Shown here one piece after another: positions 17,517 to 26,583 of a stretch of 64,000 nt of DNA (position 1 is its first letter; each line of letters opens with the position of its first letter). The position numbers and the translations under genes are program-made. Below the pieces are notes generated by a model. It saw only the letters and a list, made by a program, of their open reading frames with translations. It was not told the DNA's origin and ran no database searches. Source of the DNA: JBBATK01 sp044228285 (lineage in GTDB: Bacteria > Bacteroidota > Ignavibacteria > Kapaibacteriales > NICIL-2); contig JBGAVD010000001.1 of NCBI GenBank assembly GCA_044228285.1, positions 806,001 through 870,000 on the forward strand, read 5' to 3'.

Positions 17517-18496
17517 TAGCGAGTAGGGGCAACAACGGTTGAAGAATGCTGTGATTGGTGTTGCGTGGACTGCTGCGTCTTGTTCGCAAGGATGCGTGGC
17601 AGAACACGATGTTTGATGTAGCGCAGGATGTTTATTGGTAGTCGTAAGAGGCTGAGTGGCAGAACGAGCAGGCGAAGAGCTCTGTACGAGCCGAGACCGT
17701 GAAAGTGTGAGCTAATTTCTGCTTTAGTATTGTCCCAGCGCATATGAGTCCAAGAGTACTTCCATGCTTTTCCGATATACAACAGGTTGAGTTTGTCGTA
17801 GATAGCATATCGAATCTCGCAAACGGTACGCTCGATGTTATTGATGTCTCCAGACTTCGAAATGCCGCTCTCAGGAGCTTCGAGATAATAGCCTGCTATT
17901 GCATCCAGTCTGACGAATGCTGCTGAGCGCGCAGCGCGAAGTTGAAAATCATAATCACCTGCACTACGATATGCTTCATCGAAGTACCCGATAGTTTTAT
18001 GTAAAGAAGCGCGCCACAGAGGGAAGGGACTCAAAAAGCAGGAACGGAGAAAGGCCTGCGGTTGAAAGTCTGGAAAGCGATAGAGCTCTCCCTCACGCGC
18101 CGCGAAACGCTGCACGCCGATATACGAACCATAGCACAGCACTGCGTTTGGATTCTGGTCCAAGCATTCAGCTTGGGCTTGCAAAGAACCAGCACTTCGT
18201 TGATCATCAACATTCCAAATGGCAAGAAACTCACCCTGTGCAAGCTTCACACCACGATTCCAGGTACGATACAGACCCTCGCGTTCCGGGATGATGATGT
18301 GTCGCAGCTGGACGGAAACTTTCGACTTCCACGACTCAATAATCTGAAGCTCGGCTTCAGTTGGGTCATTATGAAGCAACAAGATCTCAGTGTTCTCTGG
18401 TTTCTCTAATGCCTGCACTGCTAGAAAGTACTCTTCTAGGTACTGCGCGCATCGGTACAGAGAGCTGATGACACTTATGCGAATGTTGGAGTTCAT
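17516..18496 (-). CDS. GT2-family glycosyltransferase
   Basis: 326 residues. The GT-A fold is visible: RISVISSLYRCAQYLEEY at the start, NRGVKLAQGEF (80-90) and the metal-binding acidic motif WNVDDQRS with D97-D98. Later segments (LCYGSY, RSAGDYDFQLR) match the acceptor-side region where GT2 enzymes have ED or related residues. It should transfer a sugar with inversion to the polyprenyl-linked intermediate. The last 60 residues are basic and amphipathic and may lie against the membrane. It is 43 bp downstream of the polymerase gene and overlaps the next GT4 gene by one base. Confidence 0.85.
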   Translation of the reverse strand: MNSNIRISVISSLYRCAQYLEEYFLAVQALEKPENTEILLLHNDPTEAELQIIESWKSKVSVQLRHIIIPEREGLYRTWNRGVKLAQGEFLAIWNVDDQRSAGSLQAQAECLDQNPNAVLCYGSYIGVQRFAAREGELYRFPDFQPQAFLRSCFLSPFPLWRASLHKTIGYFDEAYRSAGDYDFQLRAARSAAFVRLDAIAGYYLEAPESGISKSGDINNIERTVCEIRYAIYDKLNLLYIGKAWKYSWTHMRWDNTKAEISSHFHGLGSYRALRLLVLPLSLLRLPINILRYIKHRVLPRILANKTQQSTQHQSQHSSTVVAPTR

Positions 18497-18539
18497 AGAG
18501 TTACGATGCCTTCTGTTCGTCGTGTGTTAAGGTCATGAG

Positions 18540-19928
18540 TTAGTAATGTGCAAAACGCGGATTTCCGTAATCGGATTGAAGAAGCACACGTTCCACTTCT
18601 TGTTCGTACTCTGCTTCTCGGTACTCACGAGCGCTAACCACTGCTGCGCCAAGGAGTGTGAACGCAGTGAAGGTTGTTGCTTCGATAAACACCGAGCTAG
18701 TAAAAGAGATGAGCAGGTACATGAACATGTAACCGTACGCGATGATTGCAAGCGCTTGATCGCGATCCCGCCACATGCGTCGCATGATGCGGAAGTAGGC
18801 AAACAGATAGAGGATGGTTCCTGCAAATCCCAACCAAAGAAACATGATCGACCACGCGATGTCACCTGTATCAATCTGCTTTGTACCGTACTTGTCGCGC
18901 CAACCCACAGAGAAGTTGAGGTATTGAGATTGTCCGGAATCTTCTGTCAAGAAACCTAATCCAAACAACCACTTCTTCGGATCGTTCGCCACGTGGTCGA
19001 ATCGCTCCATGGTATGCGCAATGCGGAAGGAGAACGAATCGTCGAACTTGTTCGAGTGCGTATCGTAGCCTCCGTTCATAGCGTTTGAGAAATCGGCTAA
19101 TCCAGAATCCATTCGCTCACCTAATGCTGGGAAGATTGCTGGCACGAGAGCGAAAGCCAAAACAGCGAACGACATACTTAGCTTCTTCCAAATGCTCGAG
19201 CTACGGAATACTACAAGGAAGCAGAGTGTGATGATAAAGGAGCTGAGCCATGATCTGTGCAAGGTCGAAACCAAAGCTGCACCCAATACTACACTGCAGA
19301 TGATACGATAACGCGACTTTAGACTATCGTTAAAGAGTGCGTAGAATAGGAAGAGGACTGTGTACTCAGGAATGTTGTAAAGACGTTTCCACTCGCCAAT
19401 AGCGCCACGTTCTGAGAGTTCAGTGATTTCGTCTGATTGTCGATTGAGAAGAGTAACACCAAACACAAGTTGCATCAAGAAAATGACGCACTGTACAAAA
19501 GTGATGAACAGTAGGATGCGTAGCGTCTTTTGGATTTCCTCGTAGGATAGCTCGCGGTAGACGAAGTATCCGAGGACGAAGAGGAAGCGGCGCGCAGCTC
19601 GAAAAATTGCACTAATGTCATAGCCGTAATAGAAGCGACTAAACAACACGCCAACGATGATGAACGCCACAAAGACGGCTAAGGAACGCGCTATGGGGTC
19701 GCTTCGTAACAACTTGATGTGCTCTGTCCATTTCGAAACAAAAAAGAACAGCAACAGCAACAGCGCGAAGTCTGAGCCCTTCTGAATACCTACTCCAGTA
19801 TCAAACCATGACACAGGTACCAACTGAAATCCGTTGGTGAGGAAAAAGAAGAACATCGTCAAGGCTGCACTACGATAGCGCAGCGTCCATAGACCGCAGG
19901 CGACGACGATGAGAAGAAACCAAATCAT
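18540..19928 (-). CDS. O-antigen ligase/polymerase-like (Wzy/WaaL-type) membrane protein
   Basis: 462 residues, very hydrophobic, with about 11 predicted membrane segments. A long periplasmic loop near residues 265-345 is followed by further helices. The segment VSTLHRSWLSSFIIT has the conserved Arg-Ser context found in Wzy_C/O-antigen ligase proteins, where the helix before the large loop carries an Arg needed for undecaprenyl-pyrophosphate substrates. As the only polymerase-like protein in the operon it probably polymerises the repeat units exported by the adjacent flippase, or ligates the chain to an acceptor. Sequence cannot separate these. It lies 68 bp downstream of the flippase gene. 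Confidence 0.78.
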   Translation of the reverse strand: MIWFLLIVVACGLWTLRYRSAALTMFFFFLTNGFQLVPVSWFDTGVGIQKGSDFALLLLLFFFVSKWTEHIKLLRSDPIARSLAVFVAFIIVGVLFSRFYYGYDISAIFRAARRFLFVLGYFVYRELSYEEIQKTLRILLFITFVQCVIFLMQLVFGVTLLNRQSDEITELSERGAIGEWKRLYNIPEYTVLFLFYALFNDSLKSRYRIICSVVLGAALVSTLHRSWLSSFIITLCFLVVFRSSSIWKKLSMSFAVLAFALVPAIFPALGERMDSGLADFSNAMNGGYDTHSNKFDDSFSFRIAHTMERFDHVANDPKKWLFGLGFLTEDSGQSQYLNFSVGWRDKYGTKQIDTGDIAWSIMFLWLGFAGTILYLFAYFRIMRRMWRDRDQALAIIAYGYMFMYLLISFTSSVFIEATTFTAFTLLGAAVVSAREYREAEYEQEVERVLLQSDYGNPRFAHY

Positions 19929-19996
19929 GCGTTTTCTGAAGAATTAAGCTGGAATTCAGTCGTTTTTTGCAGGCAACAACAAGTGTGTCGAGCTGC

Positions 19997-21511
19997 TTAT
20001 GGCTGTTTTGCCAAATGTGTGCCAATAAAACGACGTAGGCTCTTTGCAATGTCGGATTGCAAGACAAAAGGGAGGATTGCGAGGAGGAAAATGACGAGTG
20101 AGATAAGTCCGAGGTTCAGACTGGAAGTGCGGCTGCTCCAAATTTGATACGCCAAGGGAACAACAATGGCTAGGACGGTGATGGTCAGGCTTAGCCCAAT
20201 AATGTTTGCTGGACATACCAGCGCGACTCTGATGGAGTTTTCTTTGTGAAAGCCCAGGAGCAAGGCAAGACTTCCAATGGCGAGTCCGCCACTCCATGCG
20301 AGAATAGCGCCACTCGGTCCGATCCATTCACAGAGCGCCCAACCCGCAAGACTATTCACGATACCGATCACGATATGACTTCGTGTATTCCAACTGAGTT
20401 GTCCTGTGCCGAGGTTAATCATGTATGCAGGAACAATGAGCGTGTTCAGGCACCATCCAGCAGCGAGAACGCTACTCGAGTATACGAACACGCTTTCAAC
20501 TCGACCAATCCAGATCAAGCTTATGTAGGGTGCGAAAGCCGCAATGGCTCCAAACAAAGGCAAGGCAACAAGACTCATTGATTGCGAAGCTCGAACATAG
20601 AGTTCACGCAGTTGCTCGCGATTGTTCTCGTGAAGATGAGATACCATTGGTACCATGGCTTGAAAGGCGGATAACACGACGCTGCGCAGCTGAGATATCA
20701 TGCGTGTTGCCATGTCGTAATAGGCAACCATTCCCAAGCCACCAAAGTTGGTAATGAAGGCTTTTGTAATTGGCTCACTTAAAAGGGTAATACTCACCGA
20801 AGCCAGCTGAGCGTTCAATCCATAGCGCAACAACGCACGAAAGTGTAGGGTATTCCAGCCCCAGAATCGAAAGCCAATACTGGGGAGGTAACGTCGCAGC
20901 ATCAGTTGATTGCCAACAAGAGTAACGAGTGCTTGGATGATTTGAGAGAGACCAAGACCCCACAAACCCCAGCTAGGCGTGAATGCCAAGCATAGAACGA
21001 AGTGAAGTAGGGTTGTTGCAATATTGAGCATGGAGCGAGAGTCCATGCGGTGACAGCCATCGAGAGCGGATTGAAACACCGAGGCAACAGAACTAAGCCA
21101 GAAGGAAAGCAAAGCCAGTCCGAGTACAGAGCTCGCAACATCCATGTGAGCCTTGCCCACAAGCCAGCTTAAGTACAAGGGTGAACTTGCATAGGCTAGC
21201 AGCATGCACAAACCAATGCCTACAGACGTGGCTGTGGCTGCTGTCTGAATACTCTTCGCTGCTTCTTCCTCTTCAGAGCGTGCGAGTGCAGCCGCGACAA
21301 ACTTCACGACGCCAGCGCTCACACCCATCTCTGCAAGCTTACCAATGGAGGCGGCAGCAAAAATGACAGACCAGATTCCAATGTGCTCTACTGGAATGGT
21401 CTTCAAAAGAAATCGATAGAGAAAAAAGAGGGTAGCCGCCACAACAACCGACTGTAACGACGAGCTGATGGCGTTGATCAGAAAGCGCCGTTTGTGTTGT
21501 TGTGTGCTCAT
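19997..21511 (-). CDS. Oligosaccharide flippase (Wzx/MOP superfamily), first gene of polysaccharide operon
   Basis: 504 residues with 12-14 hydrophobic segments. The N-terminus has RRFLINAISSSLQSVV and then the FLYRFLLKTIPVEHIGIW block, the usual opening of polysaccharide transporter proteins in the MOP superfamily. It should flip the undecaprenyl-pyrophosphate-linked repeat unit from the cytoplasmic to the periplasmic face for polymerisation by the adjacent Wzy-like protein. It is the most upstream gene of the operon and follows a 304-bp gap, so the operon promoter is probably just upstream of 21511. It is one of three flippase genes in the window. Confidence 0.87.
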   Translation of the reverse strand: MSTQQHKRRFLINAISSSLQSVVVAATLFFLYRFLLKTIPVEHIGIWSVIFAAASIGKLAEMGVSAGVVKFVAAALARSEEEEAAKSIQTAATATSVGIGLCMLLAYASSPLYLSWLVGKAHMDVASSVLGLALLSFWLSSVASVFQSALDGCHRMDSRSMLNIATTLLHFVLCLAFTPSWGLWGLGLSQIIQALVTLVGNQLMLRRYLPSIGFRFWGWNTLHFRALLRYGLNAQLASVSITLLSEPITKAFITNFGGLGMVAYYDMATRMISQLRSVVLSAFQAMVPMVSHLHENNREQLRELYVRASQSMSLVALPLFGAIAAFAPYISLIWIGRVESVFVYSSSVLAAGWCLNTLIVPAYMINLGTGQLSWNTRSHIVIGIVNSLAGWALCEWIGPSGAILAWSGGLAIGSLALLLGFHKENSIRVALVCPANIIGLSLTITVLAIVVPLAYQIWSSRTSSLNLGLISLVIFLLAILPFVLQSDIAKSLRRFIGTHLAKQP

Positions 21512-21815
21512 GAAGTGTAAAAGCGCTTTGCGACGTCCTTGTCGCTCACGATTGATCCATCAATGTTCGCTTTGTCTTAGACTATAGCAGGAACTGTGCC
21601 AAATCAAGAAAAGCGAGTGAGTAAGCTGTAAAAACGAGAGCTATTAGACCCTTGCAATGTGCTGAGCTTGGCTATGCTTCAAGAGGAATCGAGAGCTAAA
21701 GCCGTTGCAGGAATTTTTAATTCTCGAGGCGCCTTCGGCGCCGCAACTCAGCAAGTTTCCAAATCTCCCAAAAACTCCTGACCTCAGCGCTGGTATCAAA
21801 GACAGTGCAGATACA
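21512..21815. other. Intergenic region upstream of the polysaccharide operon
   Basis: 304 bp without a credible gene. It holds the GGCGCC-TTC-GGCGCC hairpin (21728-21742) and an adjacent GAATT-TTT-AATTC inverted repeat (21711-21723). These lie about 75-105 bp beyond the end of rfbC and may end or stabilise its mRNA. The remaining 200 bp should contain the promoter of the flippase gene; I cannot identify its boxes with confidence. Confidence 0.45.
21728..21742. repeat. TTC-loop GC-rich hairpin downstream of rfbC
   Basis: A perfect 6-bp GGCGCC/GGCGCC stem closes a TTC triloop. In rfbC's direction it is followed by an A/T-rich palindrome rather than a clean T tract, so it is only terminator-like. 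It resembles the other TTC-loop hairpins in the window. Confidence 0.5.
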
Positions 21816-22376
21816 TCAGATAGAGAAGTACTTCGCTTCTTCGCGTGCTAACCATTCGTCGACAGATTGCGCTTTATCGTCTTTTTCCGATACCAATGGT
21901 TGATCTGAAGGCCATTGCATTCCAAAGGAATTCCAACGAATGCCAGACTCAGTTTTGGGATTGTACTGCGAGGTGCACTTGTAGTACACGTCCGCTTCGG
22001 CGGAGCGTACATAGAATCCGTTTGCGAATCCTGGCGGAACCCATACCATGTAGTTGTTGATATCATCTATCTCAATCGCAACAGACTGTTTGACGGTAGG
22101 AGAGTTGTGTCTGATATCTACTTCAACCAAGGTAATTGCACCACGAATCACGCGCAAAAGCTTGCCCATGGGGACGTCCCATTGAAAGTGCATCCCGCGA
22201 AGCACGCCAGCAATAGAACGGGAGTGATTGTCTTGTGGATAGTGTGTAGGCAAGCCCAATGCTTCGAAGTCGCGAGCACTAAAGCTCTCGGTGAAGTATC
22301 CGCGCGAGTCATGAAAGACGGATGGTTTGAGGACTTTGATGCCGTTTAAGTGTTCGCTTATGATTTCGAGTGCCAT
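21816..22376 (-). CDS. rfbC: dTDP-4-dehydrorhamnose 3,5-epimerase
   Basis: 186 residues, the normal length. Family motifs are visible: VLKPSVFHDSRGYFTESF, then HYPQDNHSRSIAGVLRGMHFQW with the catalytic His in RGMHFQ, VRGAITLVEVDIR, and WVPPGFANGFYV followed by the aromatic/Tyr region YYKCTSQYNP. The cupin-fold dimer epimerises C3 and C5 of dTDP-4-keto-6-deoxyglucose to give the precursor of dTDP-L-rhamnose. The other rhamnose genes (rfbA, rfbB, rfbD) are not in this window. It is separated from pdxB by 12 bp and is the last gene of that transcript, upstream of the polysaccharide operon. Confidence 0.93.
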   Translation of the reverse strand: MALEIISEHLNGIKVLKPSVFHDSRGYFTESFSARDFEALGLPTHYPQDNHSRSIAGVLRGMHFQWDVPMGKLLRVIRGAITLVEVDIRHNSPTVKQSVAIEIDDINNYMVWVPPGFANGFYVRSAEADVYYKCTSQYNPKTESGIRWNSFGMQWPSDQPLVSEKDDKAQSVDEWLAREEAKYFSI

Positions 22377-22388
22377 GCTAGAAATATG

Positions 22389-23483
22389 TTAGAGTAGTGA
22401 TGGTCGACGCAAGTACTCGCGCCGTCCACTGTAGGAAAATCGTTGTTCAAGAAAGTACTCACGGCGACCAGCTGGGCTTTCAGAGTAAGGATGCTGCAGC
22501 GCAGCATGCTGGGCTTCAAGCTGTAGGCGTTGTCCAAGTGCTGTGCAGAGTGAAGCTAAGTCTGATTGCTGTTCAATGTTCTGGAGCTGAGTGGAGCGAT
22601 GTCGAGAAACAATGCTGGTGTCGTAGCTCTGCGAGCGAAACTGACTGTATGCTCTTAGAAGTGTGTCAGCAGCGTCGATGATACCATCCTCGCTATGTCC
22701 GCTAATGTGCGGCGAAGCCAAACGTACTCTGCGTGCTAGATCCAGTGAATACTCCGGCTCTGCTTCCCAAACGTCCATACTCACGTCTCTTTGTGAACCA
22801 TCAAGAAAGTTTGCGAGTGCTTGTTCATCTACTATTCCACCTCGAGAGCTATGGATGAAGTGTGCATCTTTCTTGCACATTTCTAGTTGTGCCTGCGAGA
22901 ACATACGATGGGTTGCGTACGCGCCATTTTGTGTGAAGGGAACATGATTGGTGATAACATCAGACACCTGAAGTAAATCACTCAATTCACAATAACTCCC
23001 AAGTGAATCCGGCAGTGAGTAACCAGACTCTTGCAGCGGTCTATCATTCACTACAACGCTCATACCAATATGCTGTGCATAAGCGCTTATAAGTTTGCCA
23101 ATGTTTCCAAAACCTACAACACCCAGTGTTAAGGATGCGAGATCCTGGGCTCTCTCTTCTGCCCGCTTGAGCATAGCATAAAGTACCCACTCTGCAACGG
23201 CGTTTGCGTTTGAGCCAGCCGCATTTGCCAAAGCAATCGATCGATTCGCGAGCGATTGCAGGTCAACGTGATCAACACCCGATGTTGCTGTACCAACGAA
23301 ACGAACATTTGTTTTGTCTAACAGAGCGTCATTGATTTTTGTCGTGGTCCGAACAAAAAGCGCTTCGCACTCTGTATGGCGGAGCAGTGCATTGTCAATG
23401 AGGGTATAGGGCACAGACATTACCTCGTGCTGAGCACGCAATGCATCGGCGAGGAATGGTATGTTATTGACAACGATGATCAT
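22389..23483 (-). CDS. pdxB: 4-phosphoerythronate dehydrogenase
   Basis: 364 residues, a D-isomer-specific 2-hydroxyacid dehydrogenase of the PdxB branch. The N-terminus (MIIVVNNIPFLADAL) and the block VRFVGTATSGVDHVDL with AAGSNANAVAEWVL are the PdxB hallmarks. The NAD-binding loop is VVGFGNIGK; catalytic residues fit HSSRGGIVDE (Arg), DVWEAEP (Glu) and SPHISGHSEDG (His). It oxidises 4-phospho-D-erythronate in the DXP-dependent pyridoxal phosphate route. The C-terminal 80 residues correspond to the dimerisation domain but look divergent. Its ATG overlaps the stop of the Ig-like lipoprotein gene by 4 bp, an odd neighbour for a vitamin B6 enzyme. Confidence 0.87.
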   Translation of the reverse strand: MIIVVNNIPFLADALRAQHEVMSVPYTLIDNALLRHTECEALFVRTTTKINDALLDKTNVRFVGTATSGVDHVDLQSLANRSIALANAAGSNANAVAEWVLYAMLKRAEERAQDLASLTLGVVGFGNIGKLISAYAQHIGMSVVVNDRPLQESGYSLPDSLGSYCELSDLLQVSDVITNHVPFTQNGAYATHRMFSQAQLEMCKKDAHFIHSSRGGIVDEQALANFLDGSQRDVSMDVWEAEPEYSLDLARRVRLASPHISGHSEDGIIDAADTLLRAYSQFRSQSYDTSIVSRHRSTQLQNIEQQSDLASLCTALGQRLQLEAQHAALQHPYSESPAGRREYFLEQRFSYSGRREYLRRPSLL

Positions 23484-25204
23484 GGCTGAGGAGCAGGGAA
23501 TAGAAGGTTGAGACCCTCAACGACCCACCGAGATTTGACACTTATGGCCGATCGTGTTTCACAGAATCTTTCTGCAAACGCAAAGGGCCAAACACTTCCT
23601 GAAGTATATCGGCCATCGTTGTTCTGATCACAATAGGCATCGAGAGAATATTCACCTTCTGGAAGGTTATCAAAGCGAAAGCTAGTCGCTTTTTCGAGTC
23701 GTAATTGTCGAATCTGACCATTTTTCGAGCTCAGCCTAAGCATGTGTGGTGCACTTGGCTGCACGCTATCAATAACCATCCCAACGATTGAGCCGAATTG
23801 ACGTGTGTCGAGAGTTCGAAAGTGAAGATGAAGTGTCGTATCAGGCGCTGGCAATGAATCGAAGGAACGCAGTCCGCTAACGCGGAATCGCAACTCATAC
23901 CAGGTGTCGGTTTGTAAGCTATCGAGCGTTTTGATACGCATGGCGTTGTCGCTGTACCAGCTAACATTGGTCGACACGCGTTGATTGTTCCGAAAGATAC
24001 CAATGTGAGATTCAAGTGCACTTCGCTGCATTGCAGTGTTCCAGATGAAGTCGTACGACGGTAGCAGCGAGATGCCGATAGAACTGTCGCGTAACACCGA
24101 AGGCAAGAGAGTTGGTGCAAGTGAATCGCGTGCGCTGCTAAGACTCAATGAGGTACTTGCGAGACTATCAACAAGGAGGTTATGAGCAAGGTCGCAAGGA
24201 CCACCACTGTCGCTTTGTACACGAAGTGTCCAGCCTTCTTCACGTGTCGTCTGAGGAAAAAGTACGACGGCGTTGTTTGGAGAGGCGTTGCTGACAAATG
24301 CGGCAAGCGCCGGAACAGAAATTTGTTTTGTGCTATCCTGTAGCAGAAATGCTCGAGCCTGTATTGAGTTAGTGTCCATTACTTCTGAGAAGAGTAGCTC
24401 AACACGTTGTCCATTGCGAGCACGTGCCTCTATGAGTTGTGGGGCGACAAGATCGGGTGCAGGACTGAGGCGCATTCGAATTTTTTTAGTCTCTGAGGAA
24501 CCAAGCGTGAGGGCTGCGGTCGTCGTACCAAATGCGTCCGACTCAGGGTGATACAAGCCATCGCGCGCTGAAGAGCGAAGAGCGATGACCCGATAAGAAC
24601 CCTTTGGCAAGGCTCGAAAACTGAAGTGACCGTTACTGCCTACTTGCGTTCGATAGCGAGCCTTAGTGTGGCGTGGGTCCAGCGTGTCCGATCCTTCCTG
24701 CGGAAGTAGATACAGGTATACAAAAGTTCCCGCGGGGTTGGGATCAATGATATCGCCTTCGATGCCAGAACTATCAACATGAGACGAGGTTGAAAATATA
24801 GTGGTATATGCTTGGCTTGGCTTGTTGCCGTGGAGATCAGTATAGTCGGTACCCAGTGTCAAAGCATAGGTCGTATTCGAGTCTAAGCCCTCCGGAAACG
24901 AGATCTCACATTCCTTTCCACTCCAGCTAAAGGCGAGTGCTTTCTCCGGTGAAAGGAGAATACTCTCCACGACTTTTGATCTCTCAACATACTCGCTGAA
25001 ACGCAGGATGATGGATTCGTCTTTGAAGTTAGTTCGCGCGATAGCGCTGCTGCTGCTATCGAGTGTGGGCGCAGTTTTGTCTTCGGGTCCTCCACTCGGT
25101 GGCTTGACCACCGCACAAGCACTTAAGCAGAGAACGATACAGAGTGTGAGGAGAACGGAGTTGCTCTGAAGGAAATGGAATGTAAAATGACGTTGACGTA
25201 TCAT
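23480..25204 (-). CDS. Ig-like (Big_5) domain lipoprotein
   Basis: 574 residues from ATG 25204. This start gives a lipoprotein signal with lipobox LSAC (C30) and overlaps the upstream stop as ATGA; the longer open frame lacks these. After the lipid Cys come KPPSGGPEDKTAPTL and RFSEYVERSKV...LSPEKAL, the opening of the Bacteroidota SbsA-type Ig-like (Big_5) lipoproteins. A carboxypeptidase-regulatory/Spy-like beta domain follows (about 165-245), a second Big_5-like unit, and a last beta domain with DAYCDQNNDGRYTSG, a possible Ca-binding loop. It is expected in the periplasm or on the outer membrane. Function is unknown; coupling to a flippase and to pdxB is by position only. Confidence 0.8.
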   Translation of the reverse strand: MIRQRHFTFHFLQSNSVLLTLCIVLCLSACAVVKPPSGGPEDKTAPTLDSSSSAIARTNFKDESIILRFSEYVERSKVVESILLSPEKALAFSWSGKECEISFPEGLDSNTTYALTLGTDYTDLHGNKPSQAYTTIFSTSSHVDSSGIEGDIIDPNPAGTFVYLYLLPQEGSDTLDPRHTKARYRTQVGSNGHFSFRALPKGSYRVIALRSSARDGLYHPESDAFGTTTAALTLGSSETKKIRMRLSPAPDLVAPQLIEARARNGQRVELLFSEVMDTNSIQARAFLLQDSTKQISVPALAAFVSNASPNNAVVLFPQTTREEGWTLRVQSDSGGPCDLAHNLLVDSLASTSLSLSSARDSLAPTLLPSVLRDSSIGISLLPSYDFIWNTAMQRSALESHIGIFRNNQRVSTNVSWYSDNAMRIKTLDSLQTDTWYELRFRVSGLRSFDSLPAPDTTLHLHFRTLDTRQFGSIVGMVIDSVQPSAPHMLRLSSKNGQIRQLRLEKATSFRFDNLPEGEYSLDAYCDQNNDGRYTSGSVWPFAFAERFCETRSAISVKSRWVVEGLNLLFPAPQP

Positions 25205-26526
25205 AGTTCGTCCGCTGTTAGACGCGACGGTGATTGTTGAAAGCGCATCACCACAAAGGATGCAAAAAAGACAAGCGCCAGAGTAGCTTCGGCAGCTGCG
25301 ACGACCCAAGCAATGTGTGATGGACTATTCTGTGCAGCATACCAATAACCACCAACTGCAGCTATACTGACAACAACGAGCACCTTATTGATAAAGTGCT
25401 CGCGATGCGCAGCGAGAAGAAAGGCTTCTAGTGTTGTCTTTAGAAACAACGCTGCAAAAGCCAAGGAAAGAATCTGCAGAATCGGCACTGATTCTTCAAA
25501 GCGAAAACTCAAACGCATGATATGCTCGGCACTAAAGTACAACGCAAGAGAGATTGTTGCTGCGCAGAGAACACTCAAGGCAAACACCGTACGTATGCGA
25601 GGCAAGTTGTCTTCTTTGCTCGAATAGCGCGGTATGATTGTGTGCAGCACCGCTCCTGGCACAATTCGCAGCGCAGTAAAGAAGCGTGAGGCTGCAGAAT
25701 ACATTCCAATGTGGGAGTCGCCTGCAAACCAGCCAAGCATGACACTTGGCATGCGGACCAAGAGTGTACTATAGAGGTTTGTCAGACTTATAGCACGCTG
25801 CTCTTTCCAAGCACGCAACAACTGTTCTCTGTTAAAGAGCGGAGCGAGCTCGAAGAGCTCGCGTAGATAAATAGCTTCTGTGTTTCGCAATGCAAAGCGC
25901 TTTCGAAGCCATAGGAGCTTGCCAGTGTCGCCCAGAAGAATACAAAGCGCAAAGGTCCAGAGAGGAGCATTGAGACTGATGAGCAGGGCACAGGCAAGCA
26001 TCGGAAGGACGTTGCACAAGGCATTGATGCGCGCTGCTTCTGCAGCATGGTGTAGACCTCGAAGAGCAGACACAAAACCAAAAGCCAGTGCATTGGGGAT
26101 GACGTCCATGCAGAGAATCGCGGTGCAGAGGAGTGTTGTGTTGTCTTTCGGCAGTGCCGCAAGCACACTAATTGGTAGCACGATACAACAAAGAAAGAGC
26201 TGTATGCGAAGTGCTGCTAGGCAGACACGACGTGCTTGTTGTGGATGGCTGCTGACTAGGCGAGGCAAACTGATGTCGTATCCTGCAATACAAATTGTCT
26301 GTGCTATCGATGCAACTGCAAGCGCAAATGAGAACTTACCTAAAGCCTCAGAGCCGTAGAGACGTCCTAAGACAATAATGAAAAGGGCAACCGAAACAAG
26401 TGTTAGGGCATCTGCTATCGCCAAGTTCCACGACGTACTAATCAGAGATTTCAAAGGTGTTGCCTTTGAATCAGATGTGGATTCAGGGATGGGGCTTGAT
26501 GAGCCGTATGTCTTTCTATTTTGCAT
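25201..26526 (-). CDS. Oligosaccharide flippase (Wzx/MOP superfamily), second copy
   Basis: 441 residues from ATG 26526 (MQNRKTYGSS); the longer open frame beyond it is antisense to the glycosylase gene and lacks membrane character. There are about 12 hydrophobic segments, with SWNLAIADALTLVSVALFIIV as the first and GRLYGSEALGKFSFALAVASI typical of polysaccharide transporters of the MOP superfamily (shown here in overlapping parts). It probably flips a lipid-linked glycan. It is the first gene of a minus-strand transcript continuing into the Ig-like lipoprotein, pdxB and rfbC, and is divergent from the glycosylase gene with only about 57 bp between start codons. Confidence 0.82.
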   Translation of the reverse strand: MQNRKTYGSSSPIPESTSDSKATPLKSLISTSWNLAIADALTLVSVALFIIVLGRLYGSEALGKFSFALAVASIAQTICIAGYDISLPRLVSSHPQQARRVCLAALRIQLFLCCIVLPISVLAALPKDNTTLLCTAILCMDVIPNALAFGFVSALRGLHHAAEAARINALCNVLPMLACALLISLNAPLWTFALCILLGDTGKLLWLRKRFALRNTEAIYLRELFELAPLFNREQLLRAWKEQRAISLTNLYSTLLVRMPSVMLGWFAGDSHIGMYSAASRFFTALRIVPGAVLHTIIPRYSSKEDNLPRIRTVFALSVLCAATISLALYFSAEHIMRLSFRFEESVPILQILSLAFAALFLKTTLEAFLLAAHREHFINKVLVVVSIAAVGGYWYAAQNSPSHIAWVVAAAEATLALVFFASFVVMRFQQSPSRLTADEL

Positions 26527-26583
26527 GCGATGGCAGCAAGTTACGATGAGAGTGAAAGAGTGACCAAAACACCTGAAACGACA

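Noticed and set aside
25880..26359. 159-codon plus-strand frame opposite the second flippase gene
   Set aside because: Arg/Ala/Ser-rich reverse translation of membrane helices, without a ribosome site.
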